A stretch of 64,000 bases of DNA from Gnetum montanum (GCA_015680685.1 MNCI01000178.1:90228-154227); one strand, 5' to 3'. Shown: positions 1 through 11,550, counted from the stretch's first letter. Notes: a model not told the origin generated them from the sequence alone. Translations and numbers: made by a program.

Positions 1-348
1 AGTGTTGCATTGGTTCAAGATGTATATGAAAAGTGGGAACGAATGCTGGTGTTAGGATTAGTTAGAACTTAGTTAATGAGTAGTTAAGTTAAATTAGTCA
101 CTTAGTTACCTCTCTCCTTCCGTACTAGCACAGGACATAAAAACATAAAAGCTATAAAAATCATATGCCTCAAGCTTACTTAACCATTCAATTGTGACAT
201 ATAGGTAAGCTTGGGAAGACAATGATCAACCAACTCATCCTTGTTCCACAAGGGTGCATAAGCACTTAGTCCTTGGAATTTTACTGGATCATGTGTGAAA
301 CGCTCGTATTCGTATGGTTGAGTGTAGGGGGTACCTCGCCGCTCATCA
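1..348 (+). repeat. 5' LTR of element A (3' part only)
   Basis: This segment repeats at 37349-37697 with small differences, including the shared stretches GTGGGAAC, TAGTTAAGTTAAATTAGTC and the terminal GTACCTC...GCTCATCA. It ends in CA exactly two bases before a tRNA-complementary primer site (TT then GG...). The U3 and R parts are outside the window. Comparable LTR ends occur at 57930 (plus) and, in reverse, at 38066, 38435 and 54197. Confidence 0.92.
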
Positions 349-367
349 TTGGTGCCATTGTCGAGGA
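349..367 (+). promoter_or_regulatory. Primer binding site of element A (tRNA-Asp type)
   Basis: TTGGTGCCATTGTCGAGGA follows the LTR end directly. It is a mutated form of the site in element B (TTGGCGCCATTGCTAGGGA), which resembles the TGGCGCC-type sites reported for plant Athila elements and assigned to tRNA-Asp. Mutations at the CpG (GGCGCC to GGTGCC) fit methylation decay. Confidence 0.8.
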
Positions 368-484
368 CTTAGTTGTTTGTGCGCTAATTAGAACTTAGGA
401 AATCATTCACATCATTGGAATGAACCCGTAGGATTGATTGAGAAAATAATAAACAAGAATACATTGCACACTGAATAAAAAAGT

Positions 485-2680
485 ATGTCTCCTTCTTCGT
501 ATGAAAGTGCCTCACTGCCTAGGTCTGAAATAGGAAATAATCAGCGACGTAATACACATGACATTGATTCGCTAGTTCCTCAACAAGTTCAAGTATATTC
601 ATCCTAATGAGTATATACCAAACTTCACCTTTATCTTCCATCAAGATGAAAAACTGTGTTGGCGAGACTTAGAAGGTAACATAGTATTACCTCCCAATTG
701 TTTAGTCTCGAGCATACTTCTTCATGCTCTCACACGAATTGACATGCTGCACTTACACGTAGAATACGTTGTTCAAGACCATGACTCAAGAGAATACCGT
801 CCCATAGAGGCATAACATCAAAGGGACTTGCAACAAGAAAGACATCATAAGTCTTTGAAGGATAAGTGGTCCTAGGATTCCCCACATGTCTTAAGCAAAA
901 ATAAGGGTGGTGAACCTACCTTAGGTAGTCGGCCACACAACGATGTTCCTTCCCTTGACCTTGGCCAAGGGGTTGTGTATCAGAACCTTCATTCCACTAT
1001 TCATAACCAAGGTTTTGATACCCACAGGCACAAAGGATTCAAAAAAGGGACACAAACTCATGATAAAGGTGGACATTCTGATCACAATCATGATTGGGGC
1101 CGAGACTGTAAAAGAGAAGGTAGCAGACACCGTCATGGTGATGGTTCTCCTTCTTCTTTACCTTCATCATCTCCTTCATCCTCTCCTTCAATATTCAGAC
1201 ACGGTTATAAAGAAAAAACCATGGGAATAAAGGTAGGCAAAGTGGAAGTCATAGATGAAATAGCCAGGAAAGGTGACGAGGGCACTCTAGAGAGTCACGA
1301 CATAGAAGAAGGGAGAGTAGGGTACAATGTAGGCATCATAGACGCTATGGACGAGACGATCACAATGAACCCCTACTCACTACTTGAAGTATGTTAGACA
1401 TAACTAAGGCTGTTAGAATTCCAAAAAGGCACTAGAAAGATAGTAAGATCAAGAGATTAGATATGAACAACATCCCATGATTTGAAGGGGGATATAACAT
1501 TGATCCTCAGAATCATTTACAAGCATTCCATGATGCGTGTGCCTTACAGAATATAGAGAAAAAATGGAAAAAACTTAAGTTGTTCCCATAGACATTAGTT
1601 AAAGAAGCAAAAATTTTGTACCAGTCTTTAGAATTGGAATCCATTCATAGGTGGAGTACTATGTTAGAACTATTTAATGACAAGTACCAAACATACTCCT
1701 GAGTGTCTAACTTGCAAAAGCAAATCCAAGGCTAGAAACAAGCAGGACATGAGCCCTTGGATGCTACCATGGGCTGATACTATGCACTATTACATCGTTG
1801 TCCTAGCCATGGTTATTTGCAAAGGGATCAATTGTGCCATCTCATAGATGGGCTTAGGCATGAAATGAGAAGAAGCCTTGGGACTTATGCCCAAGGAAGA
1901 CTATCTGATCTTAGGTCCCATCAAATCCAAAGACTGTTGGAGAAAGTTGCTAAGGAAGAAGGTTAGCTACGGAAGAGAGAAAGTGTGGAAGAGTATAATC
2001 AAGATCCTTCCCTTTGGAAGAGGGGAGTAAGATTTTGTGAGGATGAAGAAGAGTCACCACTTGAAGAGATGGTGAATAGAAAAACTTTACCTATCCAAAA
2101 GATGACATCAGGAGTTTCAGTAAAGGTAGACCAAAATTGGGATTCCCTAGACAATAGATTTAAAACTGTTCTTAAAATAGTAAAGAAGTCTAGAGACTAA
2201 GGTAGTGATCAAGAAAAAAGAAAAAAAAGAGAAGTTAAACATGCACGTAGTAAGGGTAAGGGCAAAGTTGCCATCATTGAAGAGGTTGTGGATTCAGAAA
2301 TAGACAATGATAGTGAATGCAAGATATGTCAATATGACCATCCTAAGGGATGTTGCCCTATAATCTCACATTTGTAGGAGTCTGGGGTGTAGGCACTCAA
2401 CCCACGATTAAACAAAAAGAAAACACCCCAAAGGTTACCTTATCCTCAAGGTAATCTAAGGCAGTTCCACCAACCCTTAACATATTATCCCAGTGGAACT
2501 CCACCACAATCGATTGAGTAATATCAATAGTGGTAGCACCCACAATCATGGGGAATGCCACCACCAAGGCAATAGTATCCTTACCAGCAACCTGACTCGT
2601 ATGGATATTATGTGCAGTAGCCAATCTTCCCATGTGACTCTACTAGTCACGTCACTCCTCAACCTTACTACCAAGCCCAC
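485..2680 (+). pseudogene. gag of element A, first part, decayed
   Basis: The reading starts at the ATG at 485 (MSPSSYESASLPRS), matching the start of gag in B at 58069. It passes through several frames: a His/Arg/Ser-rich stretch around 975-1200 (RHRHGDG), then the Retrotrans_gag-type core around 1480-1990 (PQNHLQAFHDA, LFNDKYQ), a Lys-rich segment near 2200-2270, a Cys-His stretch CKICQYDHPKGCC at about 2320-2355, and a Pro/Gln/Tyr-rich tail (YYPSGTPPQ) near 2480. At least ten in-frame stops are present. The gene is cut at 2680 by insertion of element C and resumes at 13745. Confidence 0.85.
2676..2680. repeat. Target site duplication of element C, left copy
   Basis: CCCAC immediately precedes the TG end of the C LTR. 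The same five bases follow the other LTR end at 13740-13744. Removing C and one copy restores a gag sequence collinear with element B at about 60228 (AAGCCCATGAGTATTATAGG). Confidence 0.93.
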
Positions 2681-2879
2681 TGTAATGACCTAAATCATTA
2701 GTGTAAGGCTGAAAGGAAAACAAACACTGAGAGATCGTTGGGTAGCCACAGCTGACCCTACCTTCGCCCGAGGGCAAGCTGGAAAAAGCAAATGAAGGCA
2801 GAGTGCCTTGGATGGTCTGCACGCAAATCAACTAAGGACTTCCCCAAGCGTAAGCTATGGCTAGTGCTGGGGTTATCGT

Positions 2880-3010
2880 AAACAGAATGTAAACAGAATA
2901 CAAACAGAGATAAGAAATGTAAATAGAGCATGCTGAATTGTAAATAAAGCATAAATAGAGCTATATTATAAACAAAGCATAAAATGAAGTAGATAATGTA
3001 AATGGAAGGA
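2880..3010 (-). repeat. Short AT-rich tandem motif in C LTR (U5 side)
   Basis: Variants of GTAAATAAAGCATAAATAG recur several times (also GTAAATAGAGCATG and GTAAACAAAGCATAAA). The same array lies at about 11145-11270 in the other LTR. It is downstream of the TATA box in element orientation. Function unknown. Confidence 0.6.
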
Positions 3011-3289
3011 AATAATGAAACTATATTATATTGTTTAAATAGGAATATGCACTGGTCAAAGCGTAGTTGCACATGTATGGATGGCAAGTCAAACACCTAG
3101 CCTCGGAATGATATGATGTGATGATATGACGATGAAATGGGATGAACGTGAGAAATACTTGGAAGCCAACAATCAGGTTTGCCGAGCGTCCAAGGATTGC
3201 AGGTTCTGTCCTCCTTCAGAATTTCCAATCTCTCCAATCTTTGCCTCTTCCAATCTTTTTCTCCTCCCAGTTTATGTGAATTGATAGGG

Positions 3290-3299
3290 TATTTATAGG
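3290..3299 (-). promoter_or_regulatory. TATA box of element C, 3' LTR
   Basis: On the minus strand this reads CCTATAAATA followed by CCC. It is about 260 bases downstream of the end of the captured transporter, so that gene lies in U3 upstream of the LTR promoter. The same box is at 11551-11560 in the other LTR. Confidence 0.65.
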
Positions 3300-3557
3300 G
3301 TTCCGCTAGGCTTGGGCAGTTGCATTCTTTGACTAGGTTCAATGTATATGTGTTGGATAGTTTTGCACGAGTTGGATGTGTGCTGGATATTTACCTTTTT
3401 TGACCAGATTCAATGTGTTTTATAATTTGTAGGTCATTCAAGCCCATGAAAATACAAAAAAATTAGAAAAAAAAGCCCTCAAGCGATAAAAATTTAAAGA
3501 AAGTTTAGGAGGATTAGCTCCAGTTTTGGCCCGCTTGAAAAATTATATATATATTTT

Positions 3558-4563
3558 TTCAACGGGAACGTTCTTGGTCTCAGGCAGAAGAAAAAAAAGA
3601 AAACACAAACAACAACATAAGGAAAACCAAGCCACCAAAAAGGAGGAAGATGTCAAACTTGAGATTGCAGAGAAGCGACAGAAACGCCTATGCAACAATG
3701 GCAGTGAAGATCATGTTGACGCAAAAAAACACGCTTTGCCCAGCCGAGCGAGCCTCCATGGGGAATATCTCATTGGGCACCAACCAGCCTAGCGGCCCCC
3801 ATGACCAGCTGTAGCCCACTGTGAAAATGCAGATCAGAAGCACTACACCAATGCCGTACCTAGTTGGGATTCACATTCCTGGCAATCTGGCTAGCCTTCA
3901 CCATGTCGTTCAATTCTGTGCTCACATTTTTGGTTCCTCGGATTTTGCACAGGATTTCCAGGCCCTTGTCTAGGTGGCCCTACTCAATCAGGCTGTTGGG
4001 GATCTCCAGCAGGAAGTAGCCCCTCCCATAGCCATTACTATGGCCGGTACTACTACCAAGCCTAGTGACAACCTCTGTCCCCATGGATGCAACTTGTTCG
4101 TGAAGAAGTTTATAACATCTGCTACCAGTATACCTAGGCACGTCGTCAGCTGGAATAGGTTGTTCATCCCGTCGTGGATTTTGGCAGGTGCCATCTCTGA
4201 TAAGTACAGGGGCACTACCTGGTTACCGAAGCCCATGCCAGCACCAAGCAAAATTTGGCTGATGATGAGCATGGCTAGGTTGGCTACTCCAATGTTTATG
4301 GCGGCTCCAATCAGAAAGCTAAATTTGCAGTAATTGGTTTCGTGTTGATGATGTTGCTTTCTTCGATAGATCCTAGGAAAGAATTTACTCAGAAAATCAT
4401 CCATGTTGGTCACTCCCCCTGAAATGCCGAGATCATAGCCAAAGAGCATGCCTCCAATAGCTGCAACGATGTATGTGGACATGACGTAGGACGTGATATG
4501 GCCTTCATAAAGCTCAGTGCGGCCTCTTTGTGAACTGTCGATGACGATGCCTCCTCCTGCCAT
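3558..4563 (-). pseudogene. STP-like: STP-type hexose/H+ symporter gene copy in 3' LTR of C
   Basis: The open stretch 4563-3988 encodes 191 residues typical of plant sugar transport proteins (MFS Sugar_tr family, plasma-membrane monosaccharide/H+ symport). It has the N-terminus MAGGGIVIDSSQRGRTELYE, the first membrane helix with LFGYDLGISGG, and later GAGMGFGNQ, PLYLSEMAPAKI and TNKLHPWG. About 45 residues expected between the first loop and the ILIGAA-type helix are missing; the join stays in frame here (NYCKFSFL). After a frameshift near 4010 and a 325-bp deletion, the C-terminal half follows in pieces ([11 protein letters not shown], then LPETK-like sequence near 3580). It has no introns. 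As it stands it cannot encode a 12-helix transporter. The family assignment is strong. Confidence 0.9.
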
Positions 4564-5146
4564 AGCTCGCTGTTCTGTACTTTGCTTGCTACCTCGTCCT
4601 CCTCATCTCTTTGATGCTGAGCTTTTGATGGATTCCCAAAACTCTAAAGCTCCGCTTACCAAGTTTGATGTTGTGGGTCAAGATTTCTCTTCTCCCCACC
4701 GCTAGGTTGGTTTGCAGATGTGATTACACTAATACAAAGGATTGATGTTGCATTTTGCCTTTGATCAATGGACCATTCTGAAACGGTGCTGGTGGTGCTC
4801 TCCAGATCCAAGCATGTTTTGACATAAAATAGTAATATACAGAAGTTTGTTGTTGAATGCTTTGAAACAAAACGTTGTGTTCCTTACTACTTTGCGATCC
4901 AAGTCTTTTGTGTGTGATCTGGATAATTTTGGATGCAGGACACTGGACATTGAAATTTTTGAACTTTGGGCAATCATCTTCCACTTTTGATTTGATTTTG
5001 GAGTTGTTCATGCTGAAGATGAGCAAACTACCTTGGGCAGGCTAGGTGTGAGCTTGATGCCTTAGCCAAATGTTTCCTTCCAAATGCTTGAAAGTGCTTG
5101 AGTCATTTTCAATTCAAAGTGCTAGGCTAATATTAGTGATGTTTCA

Positions 5147-5163
5147 TTGGCCCCTGTTTGTTG
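5147..5163 (-). promoter_or_regulatory. Polypurine tract of element C
   Basis: On the minus strand CAACAAACAGGGGCCAA abuts the TGAAACA start of the 3' LTR. Element D has a parallel arrangement (AAAAAAGAAGGGCCAT then TGAAACACC at 31309). Confidence 0.7.
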
Positions 5164-6304
5164 ACGTCTGGAGGAATTCACCCGGGAGGCATCAACAAAG
5201 AAGTGCAAACACCATGAACAAACAAGTACCAAACATTAACCATCAACCCTTGGCTGGATATTATCACACCGTTTTCAAAAGTACATGGAATTGCGGGAAA
5301 TGTGGTTCAAGATGCAAAGGAATCGGTTGTAACCAGGGAAGCTAGGAGGTTAAGGGCTATGATTGTTGTTGGGATTGTGGGAGAGAAGTGCTCTCATGTG
5401 AATGAGCTGTATTTTGGTCCTTGTCCATAGCCAGTGTTTAGCAGACTCAGAGCCAAGACATAGGAGATGCGTTCTTTGGAGAAACGGGACTCTTATAGAG
5501 TATTTACAGGGCTCGTTGTAAATAGCCAAAGCCATGCGATAATGTGCAACATGGTCTCTTTGAGACACAATTGTAACTGTTTTTCAAGACAATTGCCTTC
5601 TTGCCTGGGGCATGTATGAGAATGGCTAATAGTCTTTTGTTTATGATGTCAATGGGGTCATAAAGACCTTTTCTGTGCATTTTGCTCTTTGATCTTTTTG
5701 TTCTTTTTCCTTTTTATTTTTCTCGTTTGTTTCCTTTTTTTTGATCTTTTTGAAAGAGCTTGCTTTTTTGTGCCTTGCTTGTGTATGAGCACTTGCATTT
5801 TGCATCATGTACTATGTATTGTGTTTTGCGTCACAACTGCTTAGAGAGCTATAGTGTGCAACAGTGTATCAAGAGTTTTGAGATGGGTGGAATGTATCAA
5901 GGGGGATGTAATTGAATAGGATAAGGGAGCATGATGGGGAATAGGGAATGTATCAAGAATTGGGAATGTACTTATGAATGGATTGATTAACCCAGTTGCG
6001 TGCGTTAGGAAAAATATGATACCTTGTCGTCATGATGAAGTGCATCTATGCACGAACACCTTAGAAGTGTCATCCTGCAAACTCAACTCCAAGAAGACAA
6101 GAAAAACCACAAATGAAATAGTCAGGTAAACACTTTAAACAAGGAGATGGAGTTACCACATGAAATTTTCAAAGTGGACAGAATCATGAACAACATCAGT
6201 TTCATTAGGCCCCATGAGATGAATCATGCAACAAGTCTTTGTGGAACAGGAACAACCAACTGCAACAACAGATCTTTTCAAATTTTTCTTGGTCATCGAT
6301 GATG

Positions 6305-6600
6305 TCACCAGTTTATAGTCTTAGCGGACTGTCGTGGGTTAGTTTCATGTCATAACCCCTTGGATGGTGCTAGTTTAGCATCGTAGCAGATGGTGCATTG
6401 CTAGTTTATAGTCATAGCGGACTATGAAGAGGCAAACTAGTTTATAGTCTTAGTGGACTCTGGATGCTAGTTTCATGTCATGGCGGATGGATATAGCAGT
6501 TTAGTGTCATACTAGATATGTCTTTATGGTATCAGTTTTAAGTCATGATGCCAAGACTATTCTGTGCTAGTTTATAGTCATAGCGGACTGATGCTTACCT
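6305..6600 (-). repeat. Tat-type short tandem motif, array 1 of C
   Basis: About eight imperfect copies of a 20-24 bp motif occur at irregular 35-45 bp spacing. On the plus strand they read CTAGTTTATAGTCATAGCGG; on the element strand, CCGCTATGACTATAAACTAG. Element D carries the same motif after its integrase (29815-30240, for example GTCCGCTACGACGTAAAACT). Confidence 0.75.
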
Positions 6601-6754
6601 TGCTTGTGTAAAGTGTGATGCTGCATGCATGGTCATGCTACGTGCCTGCGAGATCCTGCAAAAAATCAACTAGGAAGAAAACAACATCAAGTGACACCTG
6701 CCTTACATAGAGTTAGAATGTATGAATGAAAGAAAAGTAATGAAAAAAGTGATA

Positions 6755-7290
6755 GTTTTAGGCCGTTCTGGGCCGTAAGCTAGTTTAAGGCCTTTTCGGG
6801 CCATGTATTTTTGTAGTTTTATGTTTTTTTTTATTATTTTTCTTTATTTTCTAGAGTATATGTGTGCAACTAAATGTAACATAAATTTCTAAAGTGTAGA
6901 GCAAGATGTAAGGTAAATACTTGGCAAAGAAAGCAATGATCGTGCAAGAATCTAAATCGTAACTTGTAACCTGTAAGCAAAAATTCAATGTAAGATGACG
7001 AGAGTTTGTAAATCTATAATTTGTTGGCTCTAGTTTAAAGCCATTTTGGGCTTGGTACATCAGTTTAAAGTCTTGATGGACTGTTGCATCTGTTGTTAAA
7101 GAAAGGATTACCAGTTTTATGCCATGGTGGGCCAAAGGTAGTAACGTTTTCAAGAAGTTTTAAATGGAACCGGCCATTTTTGACCATGGCTAGTTTAATG
7201 TCATTGCAGACATTTGTTGGCAGTTTTGGACGTGTCGTAGTTTAACGTCATTTAGGATAGTTCGTAGTTTAACATCATTTCGGACAGTTC
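6755..7290 (-). repeat. Tat-type short tandem motifs, array 2 of C
   Basis: Copies of a related motif with GGCC arms are present (element strand GGCCCGAAAAGGCCTTAAAC and GGCATAAAACTGG), followed by GATGTTAAACTACGAAC types near 7190-7285. D has GGCCCGAAATGGCCTAAAAC copies at 21041-21135, at the corresponding place just after its own gag-protease stop. Confidence 0.7.
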
Positions 7291-7302
7291 GTGTTATTTG
7301 TT

Positions 7303-8058
7303 CTAGTTGTTGAGTTGCTTCTTGATCCTTTGTAACTTAACGTGTGGGGCTAGGTGTATGGGTATGATTTTATATTCACCTTCCCCCTCATCGGTGATGT
7401 CAAAGGGTAGTTCTAACCAAGAAACATCAGTAGGAATGGCTCCTATGTCTGTGTCTTCTTGTGTTTCTTTAGTGCTAGTTGGATTGTGAGTCAACGGTGG
7501 GTTCATTTTTTGATGTATGTTCATGGTTTCTTGTTTAGGCTTAATGAACTCAATTTCTGAGCCTTGACCTACCTCAAGGTATGAAGAAATGATCGATGTT
7601 GTTGTATCCCCATGTATGATGATCTCTCCTCCCTTGTAAGGTAGATATATCTCCTGATGGATTGGTGAAGATACAACTTTAAGTTGAGCTAGCCAAGGAC
7701 ATCCTAGGATCAGATTAATCCCTGGAATTTCATCAACCACTATGAATTCAACTGCTGTAGGGAATTGGTCTCCGGCTATGAAATCTAAGGTAACCATGCC
7801 TTTCACTCCCACACGGGAACCACTAAAAGATCTCAAGAAAGAGGTTGTTGTGGGTTGTACTTGTTCAGTGAGTCTCAATTTTTTGATGATGGAAAAAGGT
7901 ATTACATTTGTTGCCGCACCATCATCGACATGCACCCTACGTATTTTGAAATGATCAACCTGTATTGTTATGAACATAGGGGCCGTGGTAATTTCCCCTG
8001 TTTTCTCATCTAGCTTAATGTCCTTAACGCAGAACTCTAAGGATGTGGTCTTCGATTC
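7303..8058 (-). CDS. Retropepsin-type protease of element C
   Basis: This follows gag in the same frame after a single TAG (8061-8059) and runs open to 7303; the first internal Met is at 7977. An aspartic-protease core is visible: IRRVHVDDGAATNVIPF (the D-G-A form of the active site) at about 7945-7895, then FIVVDEIPGINLILGCPWL and YLPYKGGEIIIHG. It would cleave the Gag polyprotein. The C-terminus KLQRIKKQLNN matches the end of the D protease (KALKKQLRN), so the stop after protease is ancestral. No RT follows. The frame is intact over the whole domain. Confidence 0.85.
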   Translation of the reverse strand, partial: ESKTTSLEFCVKDIKLDEKTGEITTAPMFITIQVDHFKIRRVHVDDGAATNVIPFSIIKKLRLTEQVQPTTTSFLRSFSGSRVGVKGMVTLDFIAGDQFPTAVEFIVVDEIPGINLILGCPWLAQLKVVSSPIHQEIYLPYKGGEIIIHGDTTTSIISSYLEVGQGSEIEFIKPKQETMNIHQKMNPPLTHNPTSTKETQEDTDIGAIPTDVSWLELPFDITDEGEGEYKIIPIHLAPHVKLQRIKKQLNN

Positions 8059-10754
8059 CTAAAGTTGTGGGGATAATACTACATAAATGGATGGTTCGTC
8101 TGCAAGAAGATCCTCACTAATAGGAATTGAAGTTAGCATCCATATGAGAGCCTCTCGATGTGCTGGTGAAGTCATTACTAGGTCATACAAACTTAAAGAA
8201 GTATTCTTTTGTTTTAAGGCTCGTGTGACCTGGGTCAATGCATTTTCTAGGTATTTACCGTTTGGGACATTCTTATCCATAGAGATTTGGTCCATTTGAC
8301 CCAGCATTCGTATTTCTTGTGGAGGGGTTTTTACGTTAGTAGCTGAGGATGTTGAGTTTGGGATATGACTCGCGACTTCATCTTTGTTTTGGTGACTTGT
8401 ACTAGGCTCATTAATAGACAGACTTATGGGAATGGTATTTAGCAGTGTAGGCTTTGGCAGTCCTAATTCATGTCCATGGTTTTCTCTCTCCATGTGCTCT
8501 CTTTTTTCCCTTTCCAAGCGCTCTCTTATTAGCCTATCGGTAAGACGTTCTCGCAAAGGTCGTTGAGAAGTGGAGGCGGGTTGTACGCTGGGGTGTTTTG
8601 GCATCCGGACCACAAAGGGAATGGTTTGGTTTTCAAATGGTATGTTTGTTGTGGTGGCAACCGAAGGAGGTATGCGAATGATGAATGGTTTTGATGGTGT
8701 GGGGGACGTGTGCATGGTAAACGGGGTTTGAGGATATATTGGGGTAGGTGCATTTTCTGAATGCCCACGAATCACAAAAGGCTTTCGAGGAACGTCTTGT
8801 TTTTCTTCCACATGGATAGTATTAATCACATATGGGGCATCGTTGGTATTGGTATTGAGAGGATCCTTGTAGACCCCCATGGATTGGTTTTGAGGCCTTA
8901 CCAGGTTTGTCTCATCGAACACTACTTCACCCCTATCTATCATGCATTGTATGTCTTGTTTCAACGCAAAGCAGTAATCAATCCCATGACCACACCATTG
9001 GTGATATTTACAAAACCTATCCAACCTAAAGCCTTTCAGAATGGGAGGTTCGTTGGCTGTTGCTAAGGCTAGATTTTTGGCTAATTCGCAAAAGCGATCA
9101 TGTCTTTGCGAGGCCACAGGAGACATTTGTTTGTGTTGAATCAACCCAACCTTTAGAAGTTGATCAAGTAGTTGTGAAGGCTTCATGGGCAATGGTGTGT
9201 ATTGAGCAGGGTCTTTCCTTTTGAAGGTATGGGCATGACCTGTGTTGTTGTTTCTATTTGAGGAATTTTCAGGTGTATGAGTGGGTGTGGTTCTTTCATA
9301 GTTGTTTGGGATAGCGGGTTGTTTTCCCTCAGCCACTGCTACTACCATTATTATGGATTTATCTTTCCTCGTATGTTGGCTCCTAAAGGTTGAGTAGGCT
9401 GGGTCATTGCTTGTTTGTGCCGCTTCTTCTATGTCTTTGATTTGTACAAATGCTTGGCTTAATGTGCGGGCTTTCAGGTAGTAAAGTTTTGACTTAATAA
9501 AGTCATTCACGGCTGACTTAAGGATAGTGAGTAAATATGTTTCGGGGATAGGTTCGCGAAGTTCGTTTAAGGATACACTCCACATTTGGATAAATTTCTG
9601 TGCTGACTCCAATGGCGCTTGTTTAACTTGAATCAAGCTATCTAATGTGGCTTCAGGTTTCAAATTGTACTTGAAAGGGGTGACAAACTAATGCAACAAA
9701 CTCTCTAAAGAAGATATGGAGCTATGAGGTAAAGATCAGTACCAGTCTAAGGCTTTTCCGGTTAAGGACATTGCAAACACTCACAAAATTACATGGGGCG
9801 ATGCTTGAAGTAAAAGGCTTTCGGTTCTAAATGTCACTAGGTGGGAATTTGGGTCCCCTTCTCCATTGTACTTGGTCAGTTGAGGTAATGAGACTCCTTT
9901 TGGCAAGGTCAAGGGTGGAATTGAGGGTCAATTGGGTCATCTTGATAGAAATCTAGTACCTTGACTTCCTCATTGTNAACATGTTGGGTTGGAGTAATCA
10001 ATGATGCCCATGAATCTGCATCTGGTATGTAATGGGTGGATGTGGAAGCTGGTATGATTGATGGTATTCCAATTACTTGAGGTTGGAAGATTGACCCTAC
10101 ATTGGTTTGGGGGAGTTTTTGGGACTGCACTAGTGGAGGAATGATGGAAGTGGATGCATCAGAGTGAATTTTGTTGAACACGGAGAAGATAGGAATGGAA
10201 TGGGGAATAGGTCCTCGAGTGTTTGTGGATGAAGAAGGAAACATAGTTTCTTCCAGGAAAGGATGGAATAATGGGTTTGTGTGGGCATGGGGGCTAACGA
10301 TGTGGTATGATTCTCCATGTTCCGATTGGGCTGCAAAGTCATCTTCTTCATCTTGAGGCTCTATGGGAGGTAGTTGTAAGGCTTGACTTCTAGCCATAAG
10401 AAGCTGGGATATGAGAGTATGATGGTTTTCAGATAGTGGGATTATGTCAAATGCAGCAGGAATGAACTCACGTCCTCCTTTATGGATAAATTCATATTCT
10501 CGCTTAGCTTCCCTCTCTACACAATCAATGGGTAGGTTGGCTTGGATTTTGACACAGATAAAATTATACTGTTCGGGTGTAAGAGTCGCGTGAATAGGGC
10601 CTTTGCCTTGTAGCCTGAGGGATTGGCGTGTAGGGCCTTAAGGATTTATGTGTTCAATAATGCTTATGGATTCCGTAGTATTCATAGGTTTTGAAGCTTT
10701 AGCCCCAAAGTCAGCAATTGTTAGTGTTACTAGGTTGACTTGGGAGGATTCCAT
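8059..10754 (-). pseudogene. gag of element C
   Basis: Capsid/nucleocapsid polyprotein. The start ATG at 10754 is about 180 bases after the primer site. The N-terminal part (LTPEQYNFICVKIQANLP) parallels D gag at 16909. A stop near 10649, a one-base frameshift near 9912, an N at 9977 and stops near 9780 and 9740 break the first half. The Retrotrans_gag core is at about 9880-9500 (KYNGEGDPNSHLVTF, FAMSLTGKALDWY). From 9663 to 8062 the frame is open for 534 codons, including a Tat-type Cys-His motif CKYHQWCGHGIDYC near 9000 and a Pro/Thr-rich tail. It ends in a TAG that is in frame with protease. Confidence 0.85.
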
Positions 10755-10917
10755 GATAAACATGAATGGACTGGGGTAGACGAATGGAGTTAGATCTCAA
10801 GCAGTTGTAGCATGGTATGACACAAGCTCAGTGTGATCAATAGGGATGAGGAGACTCAAATGGGCAAGGTGGATGAATTTTGACAGGTAGTGACGTTTTA
10901 ACCAATAACAAGAAAGT

Positions 10918-10936
10918 GGCCCTCCTTCTAGCACCA
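10918..10936 (-). promoter_or_regulatory. Candidate primer binding site of element C
   Basis: Minus strand TGGTGCTAGAAGGAGGGCC lies five bases after the LTR end. The same sequence starts six bases after the 5' LTR of D (16660-16678). I cannot name the tRNA with certainty. Confidence 0.7.
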
Positions 10937-11550
10937 AAAACTGTACTGACCTAAATCGTTGATGTAAGGCTGGAAGGAAAATAGACATCGAGAGATCATC
11001 AGGCAGCCACAGCTGACCCTGCCTTTGCCAGAGGGCAAGCTGGAAAAAGTAAACAAAGGCAGAGTGCCTTGGATGGTCTGCACACAAATCAACTAAGGAC
11101 TTCCCCGAGCGTAAGCTATGACTAGTGTTGGGGTTATCGTAAATGGGATGTAAACGAAATGCAAACAGAGATACGAAATGTAAATAGAGCATGCTGAATT
11201 GTAAATAAAGCATAAATAGAGCTATATTGTAAACAAAGCATAAACTGAAGTAGATAATGTAAATGGAAGGCAATAATGAAACTGTATTATATTGTTTAAA
11301 TAGGAATATGCACCGGTCAAAGCGTAGTTGCACACATATGGATGGCAAGTCAAACGCCTAGCCCCAGAATGATATGATGCGATGATATGATGATGAAATG
11401 GGATGAACGTGAGAAATACTTGGAAGCCAACAATCAGGTTTGTCGAGCGCCCAAAGATTGCAGGTTCTGTCCTCCTTCAGAATTACCAATCTCTCTAATC
11501 TTTGCCTCTTCCAATCTTTTTCTCCTCCCAGTTTATGTGAATTAATAGGG

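Larger units (their letters stand above)
2681..5146 (-). repeat. 3' LTR of element C
   Basis: Read on the minus strand it runs TGAAACATC...GGTCATTACA. It is 2466 bp, against 2798 bp for the 5' LTR. Most of the difference is one deletion of about 325 bp near 3868, inside the captured transporter gene (sequence matching about 12136-12460 is absent). The two LTRs otherwise differ by scattered substitutions, so the insertion is not very recent. Confidence 0.93.
5164..7302 (-). other. 3' noncoding tract of element C
   Basis: No coding region is supported here. The part 5164-6300 is unremarkable, with T-rich runs near 5690-5770. The part 6300-7290 is filled with short tandem motifs described separately. 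The tract lies directly after the gag-protease stop, in the place where D has intron, RT, RNase H and integrase. C therefore appears to have lost that whole block. Confidence 0.7.

Noticed and set aside
349-367. tRNA gene fragment
   Set aside because: Only the 3'-end complement of a tRNA at an LTR boundary; it is a primer site, not a tRNA gene.
921-1136. Minus-strand frame opposite gag of A
   Set aside because: Shadow of the His/Arg-rich gag segment on the plus strand.
3097-3342. 81-residue minus-strand frame (also at 11358-11603)
   Set aside because: Present twice only because it lies in the LTR of C; it overlaps the TATA box and has no family resemblance.
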